From NCBI GenBank assembly GCA_934101645.1, contig CAKORX010000002.1, positions 1 through 64,000 of the forward strand: a stretch of DNA of 64,000 nucleotides. Reading direction: 5' to 3'. Of this stretch, positions 16,797-26,082 are shown one piece after another (within the stretch, counting starts at the first letter, position 1; the number at the start of each line of letters is the position of its first letter). This DNA is from an uncultured Bacilli bacterium. GTDB taxonomy: Bacteria > Bacillota_I > Bacilli_A > RF39 > UBA660. The notes below the pieces were generated by a model that was given only the letters and a program-made list of their open reading frames with translations, was not told the DNA's origin and did not search any database. The position numbers were made by a program, and so were the translations under genes.

Positions 16797-17504
16797 GTGA
16801 TAGAAATTAAAAATGTTAGTAAATCTTATAATGGTAAAAATAAAGCATTAGACAATGTTTCATTTAATGTGCCAGATGGGAAAATCTTTGCTTTTATTGG
16901 ACATAATGGAGCAGGCAAAACAACCCTTATTAAAATGATAATGGGTATAATTGATTTTGATGAAGGAGAAATATTAATTAATGGTAATAATATTAAAACA
17001 AATCCAATTAAATGTAAAATGGATATGGCTTATTTACCAGATAATCCTGATTTATATGAAAATATGAAAGCAATAGATTTTATAAATTTTGTTTGTGATA
17101 TGTATGAAGTAAATAATGAAAAAAGAAAAGAGAATATTTTAAAATATGCCTCACTTTTAGAAATGGATAAAAATTTAAACGATGAAATATCATCTTTTTC
17201 TCATGGAATGAAACAAAAAATTGCACTTATTTCTGCACTGTGCCATGAGCCTAAAGTCATTGTAATGGATGAACCTTTTGTTGGGCTTGATCCCAAAGCA
17301 GTATTTGATATGAAAAAAATAATGAAAGATATGGCAAATAGAGGTTCTATAGTTTTTTATTCGACACATATTTTAGATGTGGCAGAAAAACTATGTGATG
17401 AAGTTGCTATTATTAAAAAGGGAAAACTTATTAAGTGTGGAACAATGAAAAGTATTAAAGGTGACGAATCACTTGAAGAAGTATTCTTAGAACTAGGTGA
17501 ATAA
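16797..17504 (+). CDS. ABC transporter ATP-binding protein
   Basis: This 235-residue nucleotide-binding domain has Walker A GHNGAGKTT, signature FSHGMKQK (a variant of LSGGQ), Walker B VIVMDEP and the switch His in FYSTHILD. It pairs with the permease at 17504, with which it overlaps by one base (TAATG). I set the start at GTG 16797, 4 nt after GGAGG (16788-16792), because the in-frame TTG/ATG-region start at 16782 lies before that site. The family (ABC-2-type exporters) is clear; the substrate is not. Confidence 0.88.
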   Translation: MIEIKNVSKSYNGKNKALDNVSFNVPDGKIFAFIGHNGAGKTTLIKMIMGIIDFDEGEILINGNNIKTNPIKCKMDMAYLPDNPDLYENMKAIDFINFVCDMYEVNNEKRKENILKYASLLEMDKNLNDEISSFSHGMKQKIALISALCHEPKVIVMDEPFVGLDPKAVFDMKKIMKDMANRGSIVFYSTHILDVAEKLCDEVAIIKKGKLIKCGTMKSIKGDESLEEVFLELGE

Positions 17505-19111
17505 TGAAAAAAATTATTTCTTTAATCAAAGCCTCAATGAGTGAGGGTATGAGTTTATTTAAAATTAAAAAAATAGAAAATTCAAACATTTATAAAAAAA
17601 TATTTCCAATATTTATTTATCTTATTATTATGGTAAGCTTAGGCTCTTATATGTATTTAATTGCTAAACCACTTTCGAAAATTGGCCTTACTCATGTAAT
17701 GCTTTCTATGATGATTATGTTTGTCTCTATGTATACAATAATCGAAGGGTTTTATAAGTCACAAGGAATGCTTTTTGAATGCAAAGACAACGACTTACTT
17801 TTATCATTACCAATAGATAAAAAGTCAGTGTTTTTTGTAAGAATATTTAAATTTTATATATTTCAACTTTTGTATGATTTGTTATTTATTTTGCCTGCAT
17901 ATTGCATTTATATATATTTTATAAAACCCGGTTTTACATTTTATGTAGTATCAATTATCATGGCATTGTTGTTGCCAATTATTCCTATTATAATAGCATC
18001 TTTAATTGGCTATATAATTAAACTTATATCTGTAAACTTTAAAAAACAAAAAAGTATTCAAACGATTATTTCAATGCTTTTACTTGTGGGTGTATTTTAT
18101 TTTTCATTTAATGTGGATAATCTTATAAATAATATTACTAATAAAGCATCGTTAATAAATGATGCAATAACAAACTTGTATTATCCTATTAATCTATATA
18201 TTTCCCTTATAAATAAATTTAGTTTTGTTAATCTAATTAAACTTATTTTAATTAATATTATTCCATTTATTATTTTTATTTATATTGCATCTATCTATTA
18301 TTTCAAAATAATATTTAAAACAAGAAAAGCTGATAATAAAAAGGCAAAAAATAGTTTGAGTTTTAAGAAAATGAGTTCACTAAATGCTTTAATAAAAAAA
18401 GAATTTAAAAGTTATTTTTCTTTGCCAGTTTATATAGTTAATACTTTATTTGGAATGGTATTACTCATTATTTTAACAATTTTGCTTTGTACAAATGTTC
18501 AAAGTTTTATATCACTTTTACAGTCTAGTACAGATATGGTTATTACACCGGAATTAATAAACAAATATGCACCGTTTTTCTTTTATGAGATGGTTTTATT
18601 TACAGGATTTATGTCATGTATTACATGCTGCTCAATTTCACTCGAAGGTAAATCATTTAACTTACTTAAAAGTTTTCCTATAAGTTACAATAAAATATTT
18701 TTATCAAAAATAATTTTTAGTAATTTACTTGTAATACCAGTGATTTTAATTTGTGATTTGTTATTCATATTATATTTTAAAGTTAAATTTGTATATATAA
18801 TTTATATCATGGTTGCAACATTTATTGTACCAATTTTATCTTCATTATTTGGATTATTTATTAATTTGAAATACCCAAAACTAAAATGGAATAACGAAAC
18901 TGAGGTAATTAAGCAAAGTACAAGTACAATGATTTGTACGTTTACTGGAATGATACTAGTTTTTATAAGTATTTTCTTAATCTTAAAATTCATAAAAAAT
19001 ATTCATTCCTTAATTATTAGTGAACTTGTGATATTTTCTTTTATGATAATAGTTTTATGTTTACTTATAAACACTTTTGGAAAAAAATCTATTCAAGAAT
19101 TATCGTATTAA
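17504..19111 (+). CDS. ABC-2-type exporter permease
   Basis: The 535-residue protein has about a dozen hydrophobic segments in two halves separated near residues 270-300, resembling the fused permeases that pair with single ATPases such as those of the YthP/YthQ type. It directly overlaps the ATPase gene. No substrate can be inferred. An SLNALIKKEFKSYF stretch opens the second half, a pattern common in these permeases. Confidence 0.75.
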   Translation: MKKIISLIKASMSEGMSLFKIKKIENSNIYKKIFPIFIYLIIMVSLGSYMYLIAKPLSKIGLTHVMLSMMIMFVSMYTIIEGFYKSQGMLFECKDNDLLLSLPIDKKSVFFVRIFKFYIFQLLYDLLFILPAYCIYIYFIKPGFTFYVVSIIMALLLPIIPIIIASLIGYIIKLISVNFKKQKSIQTIISMLLLVGVFYFSFNVDNLINNITNKASLINDAITNLYYPINLYISLINKFSFVNLIKLILINIIPFIIFIYIASIYYFKIIFKTRKADNKKAKNSLSFKKMSSLNALIKKEFKSYFSLPVYIVNTLFGMVLLIILTILLCTNVQSFISLLQSSTDMVITPELINKYAPFFFYEMVLFTGFMSCITCCSISLEGKSFNLLKSFPISYNKIFLSKIIFSNLLVIPVILICDLLFILYFKVKFVYIIYIMVATFIVPILSSLFGLFINLKYPKLKWNNETEVIKQSTSTMICTFTGMILVFISIFLILKFIKNIHSLIISELVIFSFMIIVLCLLINTFGKKSIQELSY

Positions 19112-19140
19112 AAGTTAGTATTAAAAAATACTGACTTTTT
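19111..19140 (+). terminator. Terminator after the ABC permease
   Basis: AAAGTTAGTATT (19111-19122) pairs with AATACTGACTTT (19127-19138) around AAAA, followed by T residues. Confidence 0.85.
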
Positions 19141-19168
19141 TGGTAAAATAAATTTAAGGAGAAAGAGT

Positions 19169-20368
19169 ATGAAATGCATTTTAATGAATAAAAATAAAAA
19201 AGTATTATCTGCAGAGTATGATTCTGCAACTGGGGTATTTACGAAAGTTAACGAAATTTTTGATATAAACTATGCACCATATATTTTAAAATGTATTTTT
19301 TCAACAGATAAACTTAAAAATGATTTATTTAGAACTAATTTAAGTGAGTGGTTTAAAACAAGAGGAATACCATCATGGAGAGACAAATTAGATTTATTAC
19401 TTCATCGATTAAATGTAACTGCTCCATGTGAACTATTGGATAAGGCATTTGGATTATCTTTATCCGATCAATACTGGTTAAAACCAATAAATTCAGATAT
19501 AAATTATTCAGATATAAATTTTTTTGAAAATGATTTTGATTATGTAGAATTTATGGATGCTTCTTTTTCTAAAAATAGTAATAAAATTTATAATGCTACA
19601 TCATTAAAAACACCAAACAATACTACAGATGGAATGCTAAGAAAAGCTTGGATTATTGATAATGGAACTAGATTTTTATTAAAAGGTGGATATAAAAATG
19701 AAACTTTGCAACCTTTTAATGAAGTTTTGGCAAGCGAAATTTGTAAAAGACTAGGTTTTGTTCACACCGAATACGTAATTGATATTTATAAAGAAACAAT
19801 TGTATCAAAGTGCCCTTGTTTTATAACTAAAGATACAGAACTAATAACATGTAAGCAAATTGAGTATGATATGAAACATTATAACAATGTAGAAGATTAC
19901 GAAGCATACATAAAAAAATTAGAATCTGAAGGAATCGAAGATGCTCGCATAAAAATAGAAAATATGTATATATTAGATTTCTTGATTATGAATGAGGATA
20001 GAAATTTAAATAATTTTGGTATAATTAGAGATGTAAATACATTAAAATGGATTGATGTGGCACCAATATTTGACAATGGTCAAAGTTTGAATATAGAGTA
20101 TTACGATGAAAATGAAATGCATATTATTGGAGATGGAAAATTATTTTATGAAATTAAACCATTTGATGAGATAATTAAAGTTGTAAAAGATATTAAAAGA
20201 ATTGATGTTAATAAGTTAAATGATCTTCCCGAGTGGTTTGATAAACTATTACATAAATATCAATATTTAACGGGTTATTCTGATTCAAGAATTAATAAAT
20301 TATGTATTTTATTAAATAGACAAATAAATAAACTTAGAAAATTAATAGAAAATAATCAATGTAAATAA
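19169..20368 (+). CDS. HipA-like kinase-fold protein, solitary
   Basis: The C-terminal part carries HipA-kinase features: a Lys-containing strand LLKGGYKNE, an EVLASEICKRLGF helix, catalytic-loop NEDRNLNNFG (Asp277) and metal-binding FDNG (Asp302) in APIFDNGQSL. HipA phosphorylates glutamyl-tRNA synthetase in E. coli. Here the N-terminal ~130 residues do not look like the canonical HipA N-domain. No HipB-type HTH gene is adjacent, so a toxin-antitoxin role is unproven. AAGGAG precedes the ATG and a strong terminator ends the gene, making it monocistronic. 399 residues. Confidence 0.75.
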   Translation: MKCILMNKNKKVLSAEYDSATGVFTKVNEIFDINYAPYILKCIFSTDKLKNDLFRTNLSEWFKTRGIPSWRDKLDLLLHRLNVTAPCELLDKAFGLSLSDQYWLKPINSDINYSDINFFENDFDYVEFMDASFSKNSNKIYNATSLKTPNNTTDGMLRKAWIIDNGTRFLLKGGYKNETLQPFNEVLASEICKRLGFVHTEYVIDIYKETIVSKCPCFITKDTELITCKQIEYDMKHYNNVEDYEAYIKKLESEGIEDARIKIENMYILDFLIMNEDRNLNNFGIIRDVNTLKWIDVAPIFDNGQSLNIEYYDENEMHIIGDGKLFYEIKPFDEIIKVVKDIKRIDVNKLNDLPEWFDKLLHKYQYLTGYSDSRINKLCILLNRQINKLRKLIENNQCK

Positions 20369-20393
20369 ATACTCATTTGTTTACATTTTTTTT
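20358..20393 (+). terminator. Terminator overlapping the HipA-like stop codon
   Basis: AATGTAAATAAAT (20358-20370) pairs over 13 bp with ATTTGTTTACATT (20375-20387), with loop ACTC, then a T run. The TAA stop is inside the 5' arm. Confidence 0.88.
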
Positions 20394-20412
20394 AAATTAA
20401 ATTAATAATCTA

Positions 20413-20421
20413 TGATATAAT
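20413..20421 (+). promoter_or_regulatory. Extended -10 promoter for the LtaS-like gene
   Basis: TGA plus TATAAT (20416-20421) lies 17 bp before the start codon. The -35 is poor. Confidence 0.5.
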
Positions 20422-20438
20422 TTATATGAAGGTGAATA

Positions 20439-22385
20439 ATGAAAGAATATAAAAGAACTAGCGTATTTATAGTATATTTTTTATCATTTATATATATGGA
20501 ATTTATATATAGATTTTTACTTTATAAAAAAGTATTTGTTTTATCAAATATTAATATGATAATATTTATATTATGCTTTTCGATATTATTATATATTTTA
20601 ACTAGACTATTTAATGAAAAAATTAATAAATTTATTTTTTATTTTACGTTTGCTTTTTGGTCATTGTGGTTTTCTGCCCAATATGTTGTTAAAGGTTTTT
20701 TCGATTTTTATATATCATTTTCAATTTTGCAGATAGCCGATCAAGTTACGTCATTTTTGGGTAAAGCAGTTTATGAAGTAATTAAAAGACTACCGGGAAT
20801 ATTGCTAATTTGTTTACCACTTATTTTGGTTATAATATTCAGAAAAAAGATTTGGTTTAAAAAAACAAATAACATAAAAATTGCTATGGCATTAATTTTA
20901 TTTATTTTATCTTCGATAGGATATGTATATTCTTTGAAAATAAAAAAAGATGATAGTTATAGTCCATATGAACTTTTTTATCATGTAAATAATCCATCAC
21001 TAAATATTGAGAAAGTTGGTATTATAAATACATTTATTATTGATTCGTATAGATTTATTTTTGGCTTTGATGAAAAAATTGTTATTGATAATGATAGTCA
21101 AAGTAAACCATCATCTACCGAATATGAATTAAATAATTTAGATATAGATTTTGATAAAATTTTAGAAGATTATAAAGATAATGATAAAGTTGTAACTCTT
21201 ACTAATTATATAAAAGGACTTACTGGCACTTATCAAAATGAGTATACTGGTAAATTTAAAGGCAAAAATCTAATTCTTTTTATGGCTGAAAGTTTTAACG
21301 AAATAGCCGTAAGAAAGGATATTACACCAACTTTATATAAACTTGCAAATAATGGATTTGTTTTTGAAAATTATTATACGCCAACTATATATAGCACCAT
21401 TGGAGGAGAGTTCCAAGAATTAACGGGATTATATGCAAATTTCTCTTCATTAAAAACTTTTAGGGAAGGCACAAATTCATTTCCTCAAGGAATAGGAAAT
21501 ATGTTTAAAAATGAAGATTATAATGTTTACGCATATCATAATAATTCTTATGCTTTTCAAGATAGAAATATTTATTTAAAAACGTTAGGATTTGATAATT
21601 TTACTGCTTGCTTTAATGGACTTGAAAAGAAAATAAATTGTAATATTTGGCCACAAAGTGATGTAGAAATGATTGATTCAACATTTGATGACTATGCTAG
21701 TAGTGAAAAACCATTTATGGTATTTTATGCCACTGTATCTGGTCATGCTGGTTATAAATTCAACCAAAATGCTATGGCTAGAAAACACGAAAATGAAATT
21801 AAATCATATAACCTAAACTATTCTGAAGGACCTCTTTCATATTTAGCTGCGAATATGGAACTTGACAAGGCACTTGAAAGCTTAATTCAAAAACTTTCTG
21901 AAAAAGGACTTTTGGATGATACAGTAATTGCCCTTGTGGGAGACCACTATCCATATGAACTTACAATTGATGAAGTAAATGAAATCTCAAGTTATAAAAA
22001 AGATGCTAAGATAGAAGTCAATCATAGTAAATTTATTTTATATAATTCTAAAATGGATACAATTAAAATTGATAAAGTGGGTAGTTCTATAGATGTTATT
22101 CCAACTTTGTATAATTTATTTGGACTTAAATACGATTCAAGACTTATTGTTGGAAATGATATATTATCAAGTGAAGAAGGCATGGCAATATTCGATAATC
22201 GTTCATGGGTTACAAATGAAGGAAAATATTATGCATCTTCGGGAGAATATGAAAGTTTATCTGATAATAAAGATAATGCTGATTATATAAAAAAGGTAAA
22301 ACAAGTAGTTAATAACAAAGTAAATATAAGTAGTTATATAATTGATACAAATTATTATAAAATTGCTTATAATTATAAAAAATAA
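20439..22385 (+). CDS. LTA synthase-family phosphoglycerol transferase
   Basis: Five N-terminal membrane helices (residues ~5-165) precede an extracellular sulfatase-fold domain, as in LtaS, which polymerises glycerol phosphate onto the lipid anchor. Visible active-site elements are the metal-binding Glu in LFMAESFNE (~283), nucleophile Thr in YSTIGGEFQ (~321), a His in SGHAGY (~435) and Asp-His in VGDHYPYE (~503). The 648-residue length is normal. Some relatives modify other polymers or make primer units, so LtaS itself is not certain. GAAGGTG precedes the ATG. Confidence 0.88.
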   Translation: MKEYKRTSVFIVYFLSFIYMEFIYRFLLYKKVFVLSNINMIIFILCFSILLYILTRLFNEKINKFIFYFTFAFWSLWFSAQYVVKGFFDFYISFSILQIADQVTSFLGKAVYEVIKRLPGILLICLPLILVIIFRKKIWFKKTNNIKIAMALILFILSSIGYVYSLKIKKDDSYSPYELFYHVNNPSLNIEKVGIINTFIIDSYRFIFGFDEKIVIDNDSQSKPSSTEYELNNLDIDFDKILEDYKDNDKVVTLTNYIKGLTGTYQNEYTGKFKGKNLILFMAESFNEIAVRKDITPTLYKLANNGFVFENYYTPTIYSTIGGEFQELTGLYANFSSLKTFREGTNSFPQGIGNMFKNEDYNVYAYHNNSYAFQDRNIYLKTLGFDNFTACFNGLEKKINCNIWPQSDVEMIDSTFDDYASSEKPFMVFYATVSGHAGYKFNQNAMARKHENEIKSYNLNYSEGPLSYLAANMELDKALESLIQKLSEKGLLDDTVIALVGDHYPYELTIDEVNEISSYKKDAKIEVNHSKFILYNSKMDTIKIDKVGSSIDVIPTLYNLFGLKYDSRLIVGNDILSSEEGMAIFDNRSWVTNEGKYYASSGEYESLSDNKDNADYIKKVKQVVNNKVNISSYIIDTNYYKIAYNYKK

Positions 22386-22436
22386 ATTGATTTAGAAATT
22401 AATAATTGATATTATATAATTTAATTGGAGGAAGAA

Positions 22437-22961
22437 ATGAGAATATTTTTAATAGCTGGAAAAGCTGGTAGTGGAAAAAATGTAATAGCGAAGCTAATTA
22501 AGGAATATTATGTATATAAACTTGAGGAATGCGCTATTACAAGTTATAGTAAATATATTAAAAATTTTGCATTAGAACTTACTGATTGGGATGGAACAGA
22601 TATTAAAAAACCACGTGATTTTATGCAACAATTAGGAGATAAAATGCGTGCAGAAGATCCTGACTTTTTGGTTAATGCAATGATGAAAGATATAATTATT
22701 TATCAAAAATATGTAGAAAATTTAGTAATAAGCGATGTAAGAATGCCTAATGAAATTGATAAAATAAAAAATGCATTTGATAATGTATATTCAATTTATG
22801 TTGTTAATCAATTTGGAAATAGCAAACTTTCAATTGAACAACAGGCTCATATTACAGAAACCGCTTTAGAGGATTATCAAGATTTTGATTATATTATAGC
22901 AAATGATGAACTTGATAAATTAAAAGAGAAAGTATTTGCAATACTTGATAAGGTGAAGTAA
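22437..22961 (+). CDS. P-loop dNMP-kinase-like protein
   Basis: The N-terminus holds a P-loop, AGKAGSGKNVIA, and downstream FMQQLGDKMRAEDPDFLVN and VISDVRMPNEID resemble deoxynucleotide monophosphate kinases of phage and bacterial origin. It would be a small cytosolic kinase. The start is ATG 22437, 5 nt after GGAGG (22427-22431); the in-frame TTG 22425 sits before that site. 174 residues. Its stop overlaps the alaS start (TAATG). The Asn after GK in the P-loop replaces the usual Ser/Thr. Confidence 0.7.
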   Translation: MRIFLIAGKAGSGKNVIAKLIKEYYVYKLEECAITSYSKYIKNFALELTDWDGTDIKKPRDFMQQLGDKMRAEDPDFLVNAMMKDIIIYQKYVENLVISDVRMPNEIDKIKNAFDNVYSIYVVNQFGNSKLSIEQQAHITETALEDYQDFDYIIANDELDKLKEKVFAILDKVK

Positions 22962-24712
22962 TGAAAGAAATTAATTTAAAAGATTTATATTTTGATTTTT
23001 TCGAATCAAAGGGTCATAAAGTTATTCCAAGTGCCCCTGTAGTTCCTGAAAACGACCCATCAGTTTTATTTAATACTGCGGGAATGCAACCACTTATTCC
23101 TTATTTAATGGGAAAAGAACATCCATATGGAACAAGACTTTGTGATGCACAAAAATGTATTAGAACAAATGACTTAGATGTTATTGGCGATACATATCAT
23201 CATACTTTTTTTGAAATGCTTGGAAATTGGTCTTTAGGGGATTATTTTAAAAAAGACGCCATTAATTGGAGTTTTGAATTTTTAACAAAAGTTTTAAATA
23301 TTCCTGTAGAAAGACTTGCAGTAACTGTTTTCGCAGGAAATGACATTATTCCTTTTGATGAGGAAAGTTATAACCTTTGGCTATCTTTAGGTATTCCAGA
23401 GGAAAGAATAGCTAAAACTACGGAAGATAATTTTTGGATTGCTGGAGAAACTGGACCTTGTGGACCAGATACAGAAATGTTTTATTTTAGAAGTAATGAT
23501 GCTCTTCCTGAAAAATTTGATCCTGAAGATGAAAGATGGGTTGAAATATGGAATGATGTATTCATGCAATATAATAAAGATGCGGACGGGAAAGTTGAAC
23601 TATTACCAAAAAAGAATGTTGACACTGGAATGGGAGTTGAAAGAACAACCACTATTTTAGAAGACGTAAATGATAATTATTTATCTTCAATATGGAAAGA
23701 TGTTATTGCTTTAATAAGTAAGATATCTGACAAAAGTTATGAAGGTAATGAAAAATCAATGCGTATTATTGCAGATCATATTAGGACATCTGTATTTATT
23801 TCGGCAGATGAAGCAGGTATAAAACCTTCGAATGTAGGACAAGGATATATTTTAAGAAGACTTATTCGTAGAACTATAAGACATGCTAAGAATTTAGGCA
23901 TTGATATAAATTCAGACTGGGAAAGACAAATAGCAAGTTTAATTATTAATAAATATTCTAAATATTATGACGAACTTGCTAAAAATGAAAATGTAGTTTA
24001 TGAAGTTTTAAAAAATGAAAAAGAAAAATTTAATAAAACGCTTGAAAAAGGTTTAAGAGAGTTTTCTAAAATTACAAGTAATAATGAAAATATAGATGGA
24101 GTAACAGCTTTCCATTTATATGATACATTTGGTTTTCCAATAGAGCTTACTATAGAACTTGCTAATGAAAAAGGCTTAAGTGTTGATGAAAAGGGCTTTA
24201 ATGAAAAATTTAAAGAGCATCAAAATTTATCAAGAACTGCCTCAAGTGGACAATTTAAAGGTGGTCTTGCAGGAAATTCTGAAATTGAAACTAAATATCA
24301 TACAGCAACCCATTTACTTAATGCTGCATTAAAAATTACTGTTGGAGAAAATGTTCATCAAAAGGGTAGTAATATAACTGATGAAAGAATGCGTTTTGAC
24401 TTTAGTTGTGATCATAAACTTACCCCAGAAGAAATTCAAAATACAGAAGATTTAGTTAATAAATGGATAAAAGATAGTTTACCTGTGACTATTAAAGAAA
24501 TGCCAAAAGAGGAAGCTGTAAAAACTGGTGCTGAAGCAATGTTTATAGAAAGATATCCTGATATTGTAACAGTATACTCTATAGGAGATGTTTCAAAAGA
24601 AATTTGCATGGGACCACATGTTGAAAATACTAATGTGCTTGGAGAATTCAAAATAGTTAAAGAAGAAAGTTCTTCCGCAGGCGTTAGACGTATTAAAGCA
24701 GTACTTAAATAA
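22961..24712 (+). CDS. alaS: Alanine--tRNA ligase, short form
   Basis: The class II core begins FFESKGHKVIPSAPVVP and continues with FNTAGMQPL, TRTNDLDVIG-type CIRTNDLDVIGDTYHHTFFEMLGNWSLGDYFK and a tRNA-recognition helical domain. The editing domain follows with HTATHLLNAAL and CMGPHVENT. The protein stops at 583 residues right after the editing domain, whereas common AlaRS has ~870 with a C-terminal C-Ala (DHHA1) domain. Short AlaRS forms occur in reduced genomes. It is translationally coupled to the kinase gene upstream. Confidence 0.94.
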   Translation: MKEINLKDLYFDFFESKGHKVIPSAPVVPENDPSVLFNTAGMQPLIPYLMGKEHPYGTRLCDAQKCIRTNDLDVIGDTYHHTFFEMLGNWSLGDYFKKDAINWSFEFLTKVLNIPVERLAVTVFAGNDIIPFDEESYNLWLSLGIPEERIAKTTEDNFWIAGETGPCGPDTEMFYFRSNDALPEKFDPEDERWVEIWNDVFMQYNKDADGKVELLPKKNVDTGMGVERTTTILEDVNDNYLSSIWKDVIALISKISDKSYEGNEKSMRIIADHIRTSVFISADEAGIKPSNVGQGYILRRLIRRTIRHAKNLGIDINSDWERQIASLIINKYSKYYDELAKNENVVYEVLKNEKEKFNKTLEKGLREFSKITSNNENIDGVTAFHLYDTFGFPIELTIELANEKGLSVDEKGFNEKFKEHQNLSRTASSGQFKGGLAGNSEIETKYHTATHLLNAALKITVGENVHQKGSNITDERMRFDFSCDHKLTPEEIQNTEDLVNKWIKDSLPVTIKEMPKEEAVKTGAEAMFIERYPDIVTVYSIGDVSKEICMGPHVENTNVLGEFKIVKEESSSAGVRRIKAVLK

Positions 24713-24729
24713 AAAAGAAGGTATAAAAA

Positions 24730-26046
24730 ATGTTTGAAAATAAAAAAATATTTATCTTAGGAATGGCTAAAAGTGGCTATAATGTAGCTAAACTTTTATG
24801 CAAAAATAATGAGATTGTTATAACAGATAAAAATGATCAGGATGAAAAAAGGGTTAAAGAACTTGAAAGTTTAGGAGTTAAATTTGTAAAAAGTGATAAT
24901 CCATTAGAATTATTTGATGATAGTTTTGATATGGTAATTAAAAATCCTGGAATTATGCCATTTCATGAACTATTAATTGAAGCTGAAAAACTAAATATTC
25001 CAATTTATAATGAAATGGAAGTAGCATATCATTTTCTTCCTAAAAATATAAAAATCATTGGTGTTACTGGTTCAAATGGTAAAACGACAACAACAACAAT
25101 GATATATGAATTATTAAAAAGAGAAAATATTAGTGTCGTTTTAGGTGGAAATATAGGATATCCTTTAAGTGAAGTAATTCCTTTAATAAAGGATGGTGAT
25201 GTACTTTTACTTGAAATATCTGATCATCAGTTATTAAACTTTCATGACTTTAAAACTGATATAAGTGTTCTTACAAATTTATGTCAAACACATTTAGATT
25301 ATCATGGAACATATGAAAATTATAAAAAAGTAAAACATAATATATTTAATCATCATACAAAAAATGACCTTGCAATAATTAATGCAGAAAATGCTGACAG
25401 TATGCTTCTTACAAAAGATATTAATAGTACAAAAGAATATTTTAATGGTAAAGATGCTTATGTTTCTGATAATGCAATTTTTATTAAAGACGAAAAAATA
25501 ATTGATACTAAAGATATATTAGTTAAGGGAAAACATAATTATGAAAATATAATGGCAGCATTACTAGTTTTAAAAGAATTTAAAATAGATAAAGATGTTG
25601 TTAAAGATTTCTTTAAAGAATTTAAAGGCGTTGAACATAGAATTGAATTTGTTTGTCAAAAAGGAAATTTAAAATTTTACAATGATTCTAAAGCTACGAA
25701 TCCTACAAGTACAATTACAGCACTTAATGCTTTTGATGAAGATACATATCTTTTATTAGGCGGCATGCAAAGAAAACAAAACTTCCATGAACTTGATAGT
25801 GCAATAAAAAATCTCAAAAAAATATATGCTATCGGAGAAACCACTGATGAGGTTTATGATTATGCACAAAGCGTAAATATTCCTTGCACAAAGTGCTATA
25901 CTTTAAAAGAAGCTATGAAATGCGTTAAAGAAGATAATATAGAAAGTGGAGTAGTGTTACTTTCTCCTGCATCTGCAAGTTGGGATCAATATGAAAGATT
26001 TGAATTACGTGGGGATGAATTTAAAAATCTTGCAAAAAATATATAA
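24730..26046 (+). CDS. murD: UDP-N-acetylmuramoylalanine--D-glutamate ligase
   Basis: MurD adds D-Glu to UDP-MurNAc-L-Ala. The N-terminal Rossmann part has LGMAKSGYNVA, the ATP site is GVTGSNGKTTTTTMI, and later ISDHQLLNF, KGKHNYENIMAAL and YNDSKATNPTST are the Mur ligase signatures that distinguish MurD. 438 residues, typical length. It follows alaS by 17 bp with GAAGG upstream, so it likely shares a transcript with alaS. murC lies at 40606-41961, apart from it. Confidence 0.95.
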   Translation: MFENKKIFILGMAKSGYNVAKLLCKNNEIVITDKNDQDEKRVKELESLGVKFVKSDNPLELFDDSFDMVIKNPGIMPFHELLIEAEKLNIPIYNEMEVAYHFLPKNIKIIGVTGSNGKTTTTTMIYELLKRENISVVLGGNIGYPLSEVIPLIKDGDVLLLEISDHQLLNFHDFKTDISVLTNLCQTHLDYHGTYENYKKVKHNIFNHHTKNDLAIINAENADSMLLTKDINSTKEYFNGKDAYVSDNAIFIKDEKIIDTKDILVKGKHNYENIMAALLVLKEFKIDKDVVKDFFKEFKGVEHRIEFVCQKGNLKFYNDSKATNPTSTITALNAFDEDTYLLLGGMQRKQNFHELDSAIKNLKKIYAIGETTDEVYDYAQSVNIPCTKCYTLKEAMKCVKEDNIESGVVLLSPASASWDQYERFELRGDEFKNLAKNI

Positions 26047-26082
26047 TAAAGATATAATTTAATTAGAGTAAAGGGTGATAGT

